A DNA stretch of 64,000 nt from Betaproteobacteria bacterium (GTDB taxonomy: Bacteria; Pseudomonadota; Gammaproteobacteria; Burkholderiales; Casimicrobiaceae), in contig JADJWJ010000020.1 of the NCBI GenBank assembly GCA_016716425.1, positions 186,001 to 250,000 on the forward strand, written 5' to 3'. How positions within the stretch are numbered: position 1 is the first letter of the stretch; every line of letters starts with the position of its first letter. The notes beneath the pieces are model-generated. The model searched no databases. It worked only from the letters and a program-made list of their open reading frames with translations, and was not told the origin of the DNA. Shown here piece after piece: positions 25,724-36,380 of this stretch. A program made the translations under genes and the position numbers.

Positions 25724-25730
25724 TAACCCG

Positions 25731-25835
25731 ATGAGCAGCGTTCCCCTCGCCGCCGGCAGTGCCCCGACGCCCCTCGCGTCGCCGCGCGCGCTCGCCCTGT
25801 CCGGCCTGCTGCTGCTGCGCCTCGCGCGCACATAA
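25731..25835 (+). CDS. leuL: leuA leader peptide (Leu-rich, 34 aa)
   Basis: A 34-codon open frame, ATG to TAA, ends 106 bases before leuA. Its C-terminal half holds LALSG, then four consecutive Leu codons, then RLART; Leu makes up 9 of 34 residues and all the runs are CTG/CTC. A Leu-codon run just before a hairpin and a leucine biosynthesis gene is the layout of attenuation leaders such as leuL. The product itself would have no function; ribosome stalling on the Leu run would sense charged tRNA-Leu. Conservation has not been tested. Confidence 0.72.
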   Translation: MSSVPLAAGSAPTPLASPRALALSGLLLLRLART

Positions 25836-25866
25836 CCCTACCCCCTCCAATTCGAGCCGTACCCGT

Positions 25867-25889
25867 GCCATCCAGCAGGACCGGATGGC
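25867..25889 (+). promoter_or_regulatory. Candidate attenuator hairpin upstream of leuA
   Basis: GCCATCC (25867-25873) and GGATGGC (25883-25889) form a perfect 7-bp stem with a 9-base loop, 31 bases after the leader stop and 52 before leuA. More GC-rich pairing follows (around 25893-25922). No clear U-tract is visible, so it may be an anti-terminator, pause or Rho-sensitive structure instead of an intrinsic terminator. Confidence 0.45.
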
Positions 25890-25941
25890 GAAGCCCCGTG
25901 CCCGGCGGCCCGTGCGTGACGGCCGCAGACAGGAACCGACG

Positions 25942-27663
25942 ATGAACATCGCCCCCTCCGCCAAGTACCGACCGTTTCCCCCGATCGCGCTGCCCGATCG
26001 CGCGTGGCCGTCGCGCACGATCGACCGCGCGCCCGTCTGGTGCAGCGTCGACCTGCGCGACGGCAACCAGGCGCTGATCGAGCCGATGGACGCCGAGCGC
26101 AAGATGCGGATGTTCCGGCTGCTGGTGAAGATGGGCTACAAGGAGATCGAGATCGGCTTCCCGGCGGCGTCGCAGACCGACTACGACTTCGTCCGCCAGC
26201 TGATCGACGAGAACCTCATCCCCGACGACGTCAACGTGCAGGTGCTCACGCAGGCGCGGGCGCCGCTGATCGAGCGCACGTTCGAGGCGCTGAAGGGGGC
26301 GAAGCGCGCGATCGTCCACCTGTACAACTCGACGTCGACCACGCAGCGGCGCGTCGTGTTCGGCCTGGACCGCGAGGGCATCAAGAAGATCGCCGTCGAC
26401 GGCGCGCGCTACATGCACGAATGCGCGGCGAAGTGGCCCGGCACCGAGTGGACGTTCCAGTACTCGCCCGAGAGCTTCACCGGCACCGAGCTCGACTTCG
26501 CGAAGGAAATGTGCGACGCCGTGCTCGACGTGTGGCAGCCCACGCCCGAGCGCAAGGTCATCGTCAACCTGCCGTCGACGGTCGAGATGACCACGCCCAA
26601 CGTCTACGCCGACCAGATCGAATGGATGAGCCGGCACCTCGCGCACCGCGACAGCCTCGTGCTGTCCGTCCACCCGCACAACGACCGCGGCTGCGGCGTG
26701 GCGGCCGCCGAGCTGGCGCTGATGGCCGGCGCCGAGCGCGTCGAGGGGTGCCTCTTCGGCAACGGCGAGCGCACCGGCAACGTGTGCCTGGTGACGCTCG
26801 GGCTCAACCTGCTCACGCAGGGCGTGGACCCCGGCATCGACTTCTCCGACATCGGCGAGGTGATCCGCACGGTCGAGCACTGCAACCAGATCCCGATCCA
26901 CCCGCGCCACCCGTACGGCGGCGAGCTCGTGTTCACGGCGTTCTCGGGCTCGCACCAGGACGCGATCAAGAAGGGACTCGCCGCGCGCACGACCGACCTC
27001 GAGCGCGGCGACACGGTCTGGGACGTGCCCTACCTGCCGATCGACCCGGCCGACCTCGGCCGCAGCTACGAGGCGGTGATCCGCGTCAACAGCCAGTCGG
27101 GCAAGGGCGGCATCGCCTACCTGCTGGAGCGCGACCACGGCCTCGCGCTGCCGCGCCTGCTGCAGATCGAGTTCTCGCAGGTGATCCAGGCGATCACCGA
27201 CGCGTCCGGCAAGGAACTCGCGTCGGCCGAGATCCGCGCGGCATTCGAGCGCGAGTACCTGGACGCGACCACGCCGGTCGCTTACGCCGGGCACCGCGCG
27301 CAGCACAGCGCCGACGGCACGGTCGAGCACCTTGCCGCGCATCTCGTCGTCAACGGCGTGGAGACGGTCCTGCACGGCGCCGGCAACGGCCCCGTGGACG
27401 CCTTCGTCGCGGCGATTCGCACCGGCCTCGGGCTGCCGATCCACGTCGCCACCTACCACGAGCATGCGATCGGCGCGGGCGAGGACGCCACCGCCGTCGC
27501 GTACGTGCAGCTGCGTATCGGCATCGACCGTACCGTCTACGGCGTGGGCCGCGACGCCAACATCGTCACCGCGGCGCTGCGCGCACTCACCTCCGCGATC
27601 AACCGCGGCCTGCGCTCGGGCGTGCTGGTGCTGGCGCCCGCTAAGGAAGCGGCGACGGCGTAG
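25942..27663 (+). CDS. leuA: 2-isopropylmalate synthase (long form)
   Basis: A 573-residue enzyme that condenses acetyl-CoA and 2-oxoisovalerate, committing carbon to leucine. The ATG at 25942 follows AGGAAC. The catalytic TIM barrel shows DLRDGNQAL (about residue 38), the metal-binding HPHNDRGCGVA and LFGNGERTGNV. The C-terminal LeuA regulatory dimer domain (VNGVETVLHGAGNGPVDAF) is present, which mediates leucine feedback. Length and sequence match the LeuA type 2 (actinobacterial-like) group. A leader peptide precedes it. Confidence 0.96.
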   Translation: MNIAPSAKYRPFPPIALPDRAWPSRTIDRAPVWCSVDLRDGNQALIEPMDAERKMRMFRLLVKMGYKEIEIGFPAASQTDYDFVRQLIDENLIPDDVNVQVLTQARAPLIERTFEALKGAKRAIVHLYNSTSTTQRRVVFGLDREGIKKIAVDGARYMHECAAKWPGTEWTFQYSPESFTGTELDFAKEMCDAVLDVWQPTPERKVIVNLPSTVEMTTPNVYADQIEWMSRHLAHRDSLVLSVHPHNDRGCGVAAAELALMAGAERVEGCLFGNGERTGNVCLVTLGLNLLTQGVDPGIDFSDIGEVIRTVEHCNQIPIHPRHPYGGELVFTAFSGSHQDAIKKGLAARTTDLERGDTVWDVPYLPIDPADLGRSYEAVIRVNSQSGKGGIAYLLERDHGLALPRLLQIEFSQVIQAITDASGKELASAEIRAAFEREYLDATTPVAYAGHRAQHSADGTVEHLAAHLVVNGVETVLHGAGNGPVDAFVAAIRTGLGLPIHVATYHEHAIGAGEDATAVAYVQLRIGIDRTVYGVGRDANIVTAALRALTSAINRGLRSGVLVLAPAKEAATA

Positions 27664-28027
27664 CGTTCGACCCGCTCCCGGAGGGGGCCCCGGATGGCTC
27701 TCCCAAGCCGGGGAGCCCCGAAACCGAGCGCGCCGGCTGTGCGCCGCCCGCGGGGGGGGAGGGGTGCGGTCGGGCGATCACCGAGCCGGGCGCGTCCGGA
27801 TCGACCTCCCGCTCCCCGCCGGGAGGGGGGGAGGGTCGCGGCGCAGGGACCCCCCATGGCGAGACGGGCATCCAAACCGAGCCGTGTCGGTTCACGATCG
27901 TGCCAAACCCGGACGCCCGAGCGGCCGACCCATCGCCCCGATGCGGTACAATCCGGTTTTGAAAGTCGTTTTCACATTCGCCGCGTCCCCGGCGCGGCCG
28001 CGTCCCCATCCGTCCTGCGAGGCCCCG
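27664..28027. other. 364-base gap between leuA and aceB with GC-rich palindromes and a weak promoter
   Basis: It contains G/C-run-rich imperfect palindromes (27676-27720 and 27805-27835, for example CTCCCGCTCCCCGCCGGGAG), probably dispersed intergenic repeats that may end leuA transcription. A TACAAT at 27947-27952, 75 bases before aceB, is a candidate -10 with no good -35. I see no gene here. Confidence 0.5.
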
Positions 28028-29629
<1,602 letters not shown>

Positions 29630-29781
29630 CGCGGGGCGCCCCGCCCGTCGCCTTCGCCGCCCTGGCCCTCGCGGCAGTCCGGTCGCGCGCGCCGTGTCGA
29701 CCGGGTGGCGGTGCTTCCCGTCGGCCCGGGCGGGCAGAGCCTGCCGCGATGGTGCATGATTCGGGCAGGAGAACGCCACCG

Positions 29782-30273
29782 ATGCAAATCGTCCAAGTCC
29801 TCGGCTGCACGCTCACGCTCGTGCTGCTGACGTCGTGCGCAAGCATGCAGGGCACCGTCGTGACGCGGACGCGGCTCGACAAGGAAGTCGCGGGAAGGCT
29901 CGCCTACACCGCAATCGACGCGCAGTCGTCGGTCGGGCGCTTTTCGCAGGCCGATCTCGACCAGTTGAAGGAGGCCGTGCGCGTGCGCGTGCCGCAGCCC
30001 GCAGGCGGGGCCGTGCCGGTGACGATCCGCCTCACCGTGACCGACTATGGCCCCGGCGCCAGCAACATGACCGTCGCCGTTCGCGTCGTGGACGCCACGG
30101 GCAAGCTGTACGCCCACTTCGACGTCCGCCAGACCGGGAGCGCTGTGCTGGGGACCGTCTACGACCAGCGGTCGTCGGTCATCAACGCGGTCGCCGAGCG
30201 CGTCGCGTACTCGCTGATGGCGCTCCCGGCGGCGCCAGCGCCTGCGACCGACACGCGCGACTACGGTTCCTGA
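29782..30273 (+). CDS. Small putative lipoprotein of unknown function
   Basis: A 163-residue exported protein. The N-terminus has a hydrophobic stretch ending in the lipobox LLTSC (Cys about residue 19), so lipid anchoring to a membrane is expected. The rest is a soluble alpha/beta domain (VTIRLTVTDYGPGASNMTVAVRVVDA) resembling DUF4410-like outer-membrane-associated proteins; that match is tentative. The ribosome site AGGAGA precedes ATG 29782. The next gene is 80 bases away. Confidence 0.75.
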   Translation: MQIVQVLGCTLTLVLLTSCASMQGTVVTRTRLDKEVAGRLAYTAIDAQSSVGRFSQADLDQLKEAVRVRVPQPAGGAVPVTIRLTVTDYGPGASNMTVAVRVVDATGKLYAHFDVRQTGSAVLGTVYDQRSSVINAVAERVAYSLMALPAAPAPATDTRDYGS

Positions 30274-30353
30274 CGCACACAGGGCCGATGAAGACGAGCC
30301 ATCCGCGGTCCCCGCGGCACGGCGCCCGCTGCGGCAACGGTCGTCAGGCGTCG

Positions 30354-31166
30354 ATGTTCGTGGAGTCCACGCGGCTGCGTTCGGCACTGCTGCTCTCCGT
30401 CGTTCTTGCGTGCGCCGGCGCGGGCCACGCGGTGGAGAGAGTCGCAGACACGCCTTTGGCCGTGGTCTTTGGTCAACCCATCCACGCGAGGGACCTGGTG
30501 GCACCCGGCGGCGCCAAGGCGGCGGACGCCGCCAGCGTGGAGCGCGCGCAGGGCGAGGCGCTGCGCGCACGGGTCTGGGCGGCGGTACTCGGCGAGTTCG
30601 CGCGCCGGCACAATGTCGAGCCGACCGCGGCCGAGATCGACTCGCAGATCGAGGGACACAGGCGCATGACTGCGCGTCTCGCCGCCGAGCGCGTGCAGCA
30701 GCGCGCAGCGTTGACGGCGGAGCTCGGGTCCCCGGACGCGAGCGACGCGCAGCGCCAGGCCGCGCAGCGGCACCTCGATACGCTCGACCGCCTCGCCGAA
30801 TTCGATGCCCGGCGCGCCCGGGAGTTGCGCGACCCGGCGCAGCAGAAGCTGCAGCGGGAGTCCGAGCGGCGCGTGGCGACGCAATGGGTGCGGCAGTGGA
30901 AGCTCGACCAGGCGCTGTTTCGCGAGTTCGGCGGGCGCATCGTCTTCCAGCAGGCGGGCTGGGAACCGATCGACGCCTACCGCAAGCTGCTCCTGCGGGC
31001 CGAGGCGAGCGGGCAACTGGTCCTGTCCGATCCCGCAGGGCGTAACGCGGTGTACCGCTACTTCGAGCACCGCTTCGTCTACGCCGACGAAGCCAAGGCG
31101 CGGTTCTACTTCGAGAAGCCGTATTGGGAGCGCACGCCGGACGAGATGAAGGCGGCGGGGTTCTAG
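30354..31166 (+). CDS. Exported helical protein, SurA N-domain-like
   Basis: A 270-residue protein with a signal peptide from ATG 30354 (LRSALLLSVVLACAGAGHA). An ATG at 30288 would add 22 residues and spoil the signal. After VADTPLAVVFGQPIHARDL comes a long charged helical region (RARVWAAVLGEFARRHNVEPTAAEID) like the chaperone N-domain of SurA/PrsA proteins, but no PPIase (rotamase) domain follows. Periplasmic chaperone-like function is possible but unproven. Confidence 0.65.
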   Translation: MFVESTRLRSALLLSVVLACAGAGHAVERVADTPLAVVFGQPIHARDLVAPGGAKAADAASVERAQGEALRARVWAAVLGEFARRHNVEPTAAEIDSQIEGHRRMTARLAAERVQQRAALTAELGSPDASDAQRQAAQRHLDTLDRLAEFDARRARELRDPAQQKLQRESERRVATQWVRQWKLDQALFREFGGRIVFQQAGWEPIDAYRKLLLRAEASGQLVLSDPAGRNAVYRYFEHRFVYADEAKARFYFEKPYWERTPDEMKAAGF

Positions 31167-31253
31167 CGGGCGGCAGGGACCGCCGCACAGCCCGATCGTC
31201 GACCGCGCGCCGCGGGTAACGCCGGATCCGTGCGGGCGTCCGCTGCCGCCGGC

Positions 31254-32255
31254 CTACTCGCTCTTCAGCCGGTTCATGCCCTCGATGAGCGGGTGCCACC
31301 CGTAGACGAGCGAGATCTGGAAGACGTCCATTTTCAGATCGCCGGGGCCGTTGTCGTTGATGGTCGACTTGTAGCCGAACGTGAGACCCAGGTTGTTGTT
31401 GACCTGGTAGCCGAGCGTGAACCCGACGCCGAGGTTGTTGAGCTTCTCGCCGGTGACGCCGTTGATGGTCGCCTGGCCGCCGTAGTACCAGGCGAGATCG
31501 AGCGACCCCCACAAGCGCTCGGTGAAGTCGCGGCTCAAGTGCGCGTCGAGCTGGAACTTTGGATCGGTCTTCAGCGTCTTGCCGTTGTCGTAGTTGGTGT
31601 TGTCGCCGAACAGCCACACGGCGGGCAGGAACTCGAGTGTGGTGCGCCGTCCCGGCACCCAGTCGCCGAGCTGCCAGACGACAGGCATGCCCACGCGGCC
31701 ATACCAGCGGTTCTGCCCGAGATTGAGCGGCTGGCTGCTGTCGTATTCGCCGATCGGCACCGCAAGGTCGGCGAGCACGTCGACGGAGAATCCCGGCTGG
31801 TAGCGCATCGCGTCCGGGATGTTCTGCTGCGCCTTCGGTCCGAGGATGTTGAAGGTGAACTCCAGCATGGGGTCGCCGAAGCCGCTCGCGCTCTCGTTGA
31901 CGGTTCTGCCCGCCACTGTCACGTCTCCCGAGACGCGCCCCATCGGCAGGATGACGGCCGCCATGGCCGAGCGATCGAACAGGGAAAAGACGTGCGCGTA
32001 GCCAGCCTGCGCCATCGTCGCGTCGAATTGCGCGCCGGGCGTCACGGTGTCCGCCGGATCGAACGGGTTCGTATTGCCGCTGAACGAGTTGACGATGAGC
32101 GGCACGGCGTTCGAGCCCGCCAGTGGCTTCCAGTAGAAGCGCGCGGGCATCTGAGCCAGCGCCTGCGTCCCGCCGAGCAAGCCCGTCGCGAAGATCGTTG
32201 CAACCACCCATCGCGCCCAGGCCACCTGCTTCGTAGGTCTTGCGTCGTTGTTCAC
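31254..32255 (-). CDS. Outer-membrane beta-barrel protein (phenol MetA-degradation-like transporter family)
   Basis: A 333-residue exported protein with a GTG start preceded by GAGGACGA and a signal peptide ending at LAQ (about residue 35). Alternating aromatic/polar beta strands, with FGDPMLEFTFNILGP, QPGFSVDVLADLAVPIGEYD and a terminal VYGWHPLIEG strand, fit PF13557-type barrels. It probably passes small aromatic or hydrophobic compounds. It lies 41 bases downstream of the sulfatase gene on the same strand. Confidence 0.8.
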   Translation of the reverse strand: MNNDARPTKQVAWARWVVATIFATGLLGGTQALAQMPARFYWKPLAGSNAVPLIVNSFSGNTNPFDPADTVTPGAQFDATMAQAGYAHVFSLFDRSAMAAVILPMGRVSGDVTVAGRTVNESASGFGDPMLEFTFNILGPKAQQNIPDAMRYQPGFSVDVLADLAVPIGEYDSSQPLNLGQNRWYGRVGMPVVWQLGDWVPGRRTTLEFLPAVWLFGDNTNYDNGKTLKTDPKFQLDAHLSRDFTERLWGSLDLAWYYGGQATINGVTGEKLNNLGVGFTLGYQVNNNLGLTFGYKSTINDNGPGDLKMDVFQISLVYGWHPLIEGMNRLKSE

Positions 32256-32296
32256 GATTCGTCGTCCTCGTCGATGAAAATAGGGGTCGCCAGAAT

Positions 32297-34129
32297 TCAA
32301 GGCCTCGGGTCCGCCAGCAACTCCTTCGGCGGCACGAACTGCCGCTGGTAGATCAGCGGCGGGAAGCCCGGATAGACCGTAACCCGTTGCGGCATGTCCT
32401 TTTCCAGGGTGTCGAACGGCCCGCGGCTCGGCAGGATCACGTTGTTGGCCTTGACGTAGCTTTCCCAGAGCGCGAGCATGGCCTTCACCTTGTCGGGATT
32501 CTGTGCGGCGAGATCGTTGCGCTCGGCGGGATCCTTGGCGACGTTGAACAGCTCCCAGTCGCCCTTGCCGTACGGCTTGAACTGCCAGCGCAGCTTCCAG
32601 TCGCCCTGCCGCACCGCGCGGTTGCCGAAGACTTCCCACGCTAGGTAGTCCTGGTCGGTCCGCACCGAGTCCGCCTTGCCGGCGAGCATCGGGCCCCAGG
32701 ACTTGCCCATGAGCGGGGGCACCGGCTCCCCATTGCGGGTCGCGGGATAGACGGCACCGGCCATTTCGAGCAGTGTGGGCATGACGTCGGCGACGTGCAT
32801 GAACCCATGGTTGATGCTGCCGGCGGGCCGCTTCACGTCCGGTCCGCTGACGATCAGCGCGTTGCGGATGCCGCCCTCGGCCAGCCAGCCCTTGAACTGG
32901 CCGAACGGCGTCATCGACACCTGGGCCCACATCGGGCCATAGCCGACCCAGGAGCCCGGGTCGCCCCACGCATTGAAATTGGTCTGGTTCCAGTTGATCG
33001 CCGCGTAGAGGTTGTCGCGCGAACCCGGGGAACCCGCGATCATCCCGAAAAGGTCGGTGCCCTCGGCGCCGTTGTCGCCGAAGAAGATGAAGATGGTGTT
33101 CTCGTATTCGCCGATCTTCTTCAGGTGGTCGACCAGCCGGCCGATGTGGTGGTCCATGTTCTCCACCAGGCCGGCGTAGAGTTCCATCTTCTTGCCGAGT
33201 ATGGCGCGGCTTGCGGGGGCAAGCACGATCGGATCGGGCACAAACCACATCCGTTCAGCAAGCTCGGTGCCGGCCGGCATGATGCCCATCTCGACCTGCC
33301 GCTTCAGCCGCTCCTGGCGCACCGCGTCCCAGCCCTTGTCGTATTCGCCGACATGGCGGTTGCGCCAGTCCTTCGGCAGGTGGTACGGGTCGTGCGGCGC
33401 CTGGTGCGCCACGTAGGCGAAGAAGGGCTTGCCGTCGCCACGGTTGGCATCGATGTAGCCGATCAGCTTGTCGGTGTAGGTCTTGGTCGCGTAATAGTCC
33501 TTGGGCAGCTTCGTCAGGTAGCGGCCGTCCTCGGTGAAGACCGACTTGGGCGCCACCGCCGAGATGTTCGTCATGTCCCAGTAACTGCCGCCGCCGTCGA
33601 GCAGCGCAAAGTCGCGCTCGAAGCCGCGTGCCCGCGGGATCTGATCCGGCTGCTTGCCCAGGTGCCACTTGCCCACCATGTAGGTGTGGTAGCCGGCATC
33701 CTTCAGCAACTGCGGCAGCGTCGCGACTCGGTCGTTGAGGTAGCCCTCGTAGCCGACGGCGCCGCGCTGGTTGGGCGCGATCCACTCGCTCATGTTGCCG
33801 AGGCCGTTCAAGTGCGTGTCGACGCCGCTGAGCAGCATCGAGCGCGTGGGCGAGCAACTGGCGTGGGTGTAGAAGTTCGTGAACCGCACGCCGTCCTTCG
33901 CCAGCGAGTCGAGGTTCGGGGTCCTGATCTCGCCACCGAACGCACCCATGTCGGCGAAGCCCATGTCGTCGGCGACGATGACGACGATGTTGGGCCGGCG
34001 CGCGGAGTCCGCGGCGCTGGCCGGCGGGGGCGCGGCGAGCGTCGCCGCGAGGACGACGAGCCCCAGCGACCCCAGCAGCGTCTTGCGGACGGCCCGCTCA
34101 CGCGCCGCGGGCTGCATTGCAGTTTCCAT
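32297..34129 (-). CDS. Arylsulfatase (type I, Cys formylglycine), exported
   Basis: A 610-residue sulfatase. The signal peptide ends near ASA-AD (about residue 40). The metal site N-I-V-V-I-V-A-D-D-M-G follows, then the C-x-P-x-R motif CSPTR (C92), whose Cys becomes formylglycine, and GKWHLGK. C-terminal FFGDNGAEG and EGGIRNALIVSGP complete the family. It hydrolyses sulfate esters in the periplasm. ATG 34129 has a good ribosome site (AAGGGAA). No formylglycine-generating enzyme is in the window. It lies between the porin and MBL-fold genes, likely as an operon. Confidence 0.92.
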   Translation of the reverse strand: METAMQPAARERAVRKTLLGSLGLVVLAATLAAPPPASAADSARRPNIVVIVADDMGFADMGAFGGEIRTPNLDSLAKDGVRFTNFYTHASCSPTRSMLLSGVDTHLNGLGNMSEWIAPNQRGAVGYEGYLNDRVATLPQLLKDAGYHTYMVGKWHLGKQPDQIPRARGFERDFALLDGGGSYWDMTNISAVAPKSVFTEDGRYLTKLPKDYYATKTYTDKLIGYIDANRGDGKPFFAYVAHQAPHDPYHLPKDWRNRHVGEYDKGWDAVRQERLKRQVEMGIMPAGTELAERMWFVPDPIVLAPASRAILGKKMELYAGLVENMDHHIGRLVDHLKKIGEYENTIFIFFGDNGAEGTDLFGMIAGSPGSRDNLYAAINWNQTNFNAWGDPGSWVGYGPMWAQVSMTPFGQFKGWLAEGGIRNALIVSGPDVKRPAGSINHGFMHVADVMPTLLEMAGAVYPATRNGEPVPPLMGKSWGPMLAGKADSVRTDQDYLAWEVFGNRAVRQGDWKLRWQFKPYGKGDWELFNVAKDPAERNDLAAQNPDKVKAMLALWESYVKANNVILPSRGPFDTLEKDMPQRVTVYPGFPPLIYQRQFVPPKELLADPRP

Positions 34130-34155
34130 TGCCAGTTCCCTTCGATATCGACGGA

Positions 34156-35133
34156 TCAGAACTCGACGGCGAGCCCGCGCGCCTTCGCCACTTCGTACAT
34201 CGCCTCGAACGCGCTCGCCATGTCCGGCGGCTGGCGCACGGCTTCGTCGCGCAGCTCCCGATAGGCGGCCTCGACGTTCGCGACGAGGCGCGCCGGGCAT
34301 CGCCACTCGCGATAGGGGCCGAGGTCGATCCGCTTGGCGGCCTCCAGCGCGTCCAGTCCCATCCGGAAGCACCGCGCCGCCTCGTCGCGCACGTATTCGA
34401 GATACGCCTTCAGTTCCATCGCCCCCTCGATCCCGCACAGGGGGCCGCGTCCGGGAACGATGACCTCCGGATCGAGCCAGACGATGAGGTCGAGGCAGCG
34501 CAGCCACTGCTCGCAACGGCCGGCCCAGCCCATGGGCGTGCACCGGCGGAAGACCGTGTCGCCGGCGAACAGGACCCCTTCTCCCGGGACGTGGACGATC
34601 GTGTCTCCGACCTGGTGGCAGGGGCCGACGTGGATCAGGTGGACATCCACACCGTCGAGATCGAGCTCGTACCGGTCGTCGAACAGCGTCGTCGGCGGCG
34701 TCAGCGCGATCCCGCCGAAGTCGTGCTCCTCGCGAAGCTGCGTGCCGGCGGCCCACTTGCCGGGCTGAAAGGCCCTGCGCACGAGCCGCGACGCGAAGCC
34801 GCCGGTGTCGTCCACCAGTTCGCGATACCGGGACGGGTCGGCGGCGTGCGCCATGCTGTCGGGGACCGTCCGATGCGCGATGATCTCGGCGCCGGCGAAG
34901 AGCTGGTTGCCCGAGACGTGGACGCCGGCCTCGCTGGTGTTGACGACACGCCTCGGCATGCCGGGCCAGACGCCCCCGAACAACTCGATCATCCGCTGCG
35001 CGTGCGGCACGTCGGCCTGGGTGTCGACGACCAGGCCGCCGCCCCGGTTGACGAGTCCCGAGTTGGCGTCGCACACGCGGCCGCGCTCGTTCAGGACCGC
35101 GTGGCAACTCTCGCTCACTTGTTGCAGCTTCAC
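34156..35133 (-). CDS. Metallo-beta-lactamase-fold protein with degenerate metal site
   Basis: A 325-residue protein of the MBL fold. Where relatives read N-T-H-x-H-x-D-H, this one reads NTSEAGVH (65-72): three of four ligands (S67, A69, V71) are lost and only H72 remains. H173 (GPCHQVGD) and D192 (LFAGDTV) are kept, but the usual final P-G-H-G reads PGRG (R229). A catalytic di-zinc site is therefore unlikely, or a single metal is held differently. It is the first gene of the block ahead of the sulfatase, divergent from an AraC regulator. Confidence 0.83.
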   Translation of the reverse strand: MKLQQVSESCHAVLNERGRVCDANSGLVNRGGGLVVDTQADVPHAQRMIELFGGVWPGMPRRVVNTSEAGVHVSGNQLFAGAEIIAHRTVPDSMAHAADPSRYRELVDDTGGFASRLVRRAFQPGKWAAGTQLREEHDFGGIALTPPTTLFDDRYELDLDGVDVHLIHVGPCHQVGDTIVHVPGEGVLFAGDTVFRRCTPMGWAGRCEQWLRCLDLIVWLDPEVIVPGRGPLCGIEGAMELKAYLEYVRDEAARCFRMGLDALEAAKRIDLGPYREWRCPARLVANVEAAYRELRDEAVRQPPDMASAFEAMYEVAKARGLAVEF

Positions 35134-35306
35134 GGCGGTGGTCGGGTTCGCGGATGTGCGCGCGCCATTCGGCGAGCGTTCGTGTCAGGGGATCGCGGGA
35201 GGAGGGCGCAACGGGCAAAACCCTCCCCTGCGGCCGGATTGGCGGCCGCTGCTACACTCTTCCCGCTTGCCGCCCGACCGTCTATCGGAATTCCGCACCG
35301 CACGCA

Positions 35307-36305
35307 GTGAAGCATTTGCCGCTCACCGGCGCGCAGCCGGCCGTCACCGTGGTCGAGATCAGCGACCCCACTGCCGCGGGCGCGGGCATCGAGCTCTTCG
35401 CGCTGGACGCCGTGCAGCTGCAGCCGATGCCGCTGCGGGCGCGCCGCGTTACGGTTCGACTCGGCGCGTCAGCAGTGGTGTTGCTGTCGACCAACCGCCG
35501 CGTGCGGACACGCACGAGTGTCAGGAGTGGCCTGCTCGCCTTCGTCACGTTCGGTCCGAACGCGAAGGGGACGGTGAACGGCTTGCCGGTGGGCCCCGGC
35601 CTGCTGCTCGCGGCGGAGCCCGATTGCGAGGCCACCTTCGTGGCCGACGCCGGTTACGAGAGCGTGACCTTCCTGTTGTCACCCGACGAAATCCGCGCGC
35701 ATCTCGCGGCGCGGCAGCGCGAGGACGAGTTTCGCCTGCCGCGTGGCGTCGAGCCGCTGCAGGTCGACGAGCGTAGTGCGAAGCGGTTGTACGAGTGGGG
35801 CAAGCGGCTGGCAGACCTCGCCGCGCGGCAACCGGCGCTGTTCAACGAACGGGAGACGGAACGGATCGCCGCGCACGTCGAGCTGGTGGAACTGCTGCTG
35901 GCCACCGTCGGCGCCGCGCGCGACTACGAGCCAGGCCGCGGCGACCGGACACGTCAGGCGCACAGCCGGGTCGTCCGGCTGGCCGAGGACCACGCGATGG
36001 CGCACGTCGGCGACCCCCTCTACGTGAGCGACCTTTGCCGGGCCGCCGCCGTCGGCGAGCGTACGCTGCAGAATGCGTTCAGGGAGGTCGTGGGACTGAC
36101 GCCCGTCAACTACCTGATCCGGCTGCGGCTGCATCGCGTGCGCCAGGCGCTCCTGGCCGGGACCCAGGGATCGACCACCGTGTCGGCCGAGGCGCTCAAC
36201 TGGGGCTTCTGGCACTTCGGCGAGTTCTCGCGCGCCTACCGGGAGTGCTTCGGTGAGCTGCCGTCGGAGACGCTGCGCCGGGCGCCGGAGTTGCCGCAGG
36301 CGTAG
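35307..36305 (+). CDS. AraC-family transcriptional regulator
   Basis: A 332-residue regulator. An N-terminal ligand-binding region (residues 1-200, AraC-binding-like) precedes a C-terminal double helix-turn-helix: LYVSDLCRAAAVGERTLQNAFREVVG and the typical TPVNYLIRLRLHRVRQAL. GTG 35307 is preferred; the frame stays open upstream. It is divergent from the MBL-sulfatase-porin operon across a 173-base gap, so it most likely controls that operon. Its effector may be a sulfated or aromatic compound; that is inferred from context only. Confidence 0.88.
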   Translation: MKHLPLTGAQPAVTVVEISDPTAAGAGIELFALDAVQLQPMPLRARRVTVRLGASAVVLLSTNRRVRTRTSVRSGLLAFVTFGPNAKGTVNGLPVGPGLLLAAEPDCEATFVADAGYESVTFLLSPDEIRAHLAARQREDEFRLPRGVEPLQVDERSAKRLYEWGKRLADLAARQPALFNERETERIAAHVELVELLLATVGAARDYEPGRGDRTRQAHSRVVRLAEDHAMAHVGDPLYVSDLCRAAAVGERTLQNAFREVVGLTPVNYLIRLRLHRVRQALLAGTQGSTTVSAEALNWGFWHFGEFSRAYRECFGELPSETLRRAPELPQA

Positions 36306-36380
36306 GATGCGCCGACGAAGCGGTGCCGGCGCGACGAGCAAGCCCGACACTTCCGATTGCCCCGTAACAGCCCACTAGCT

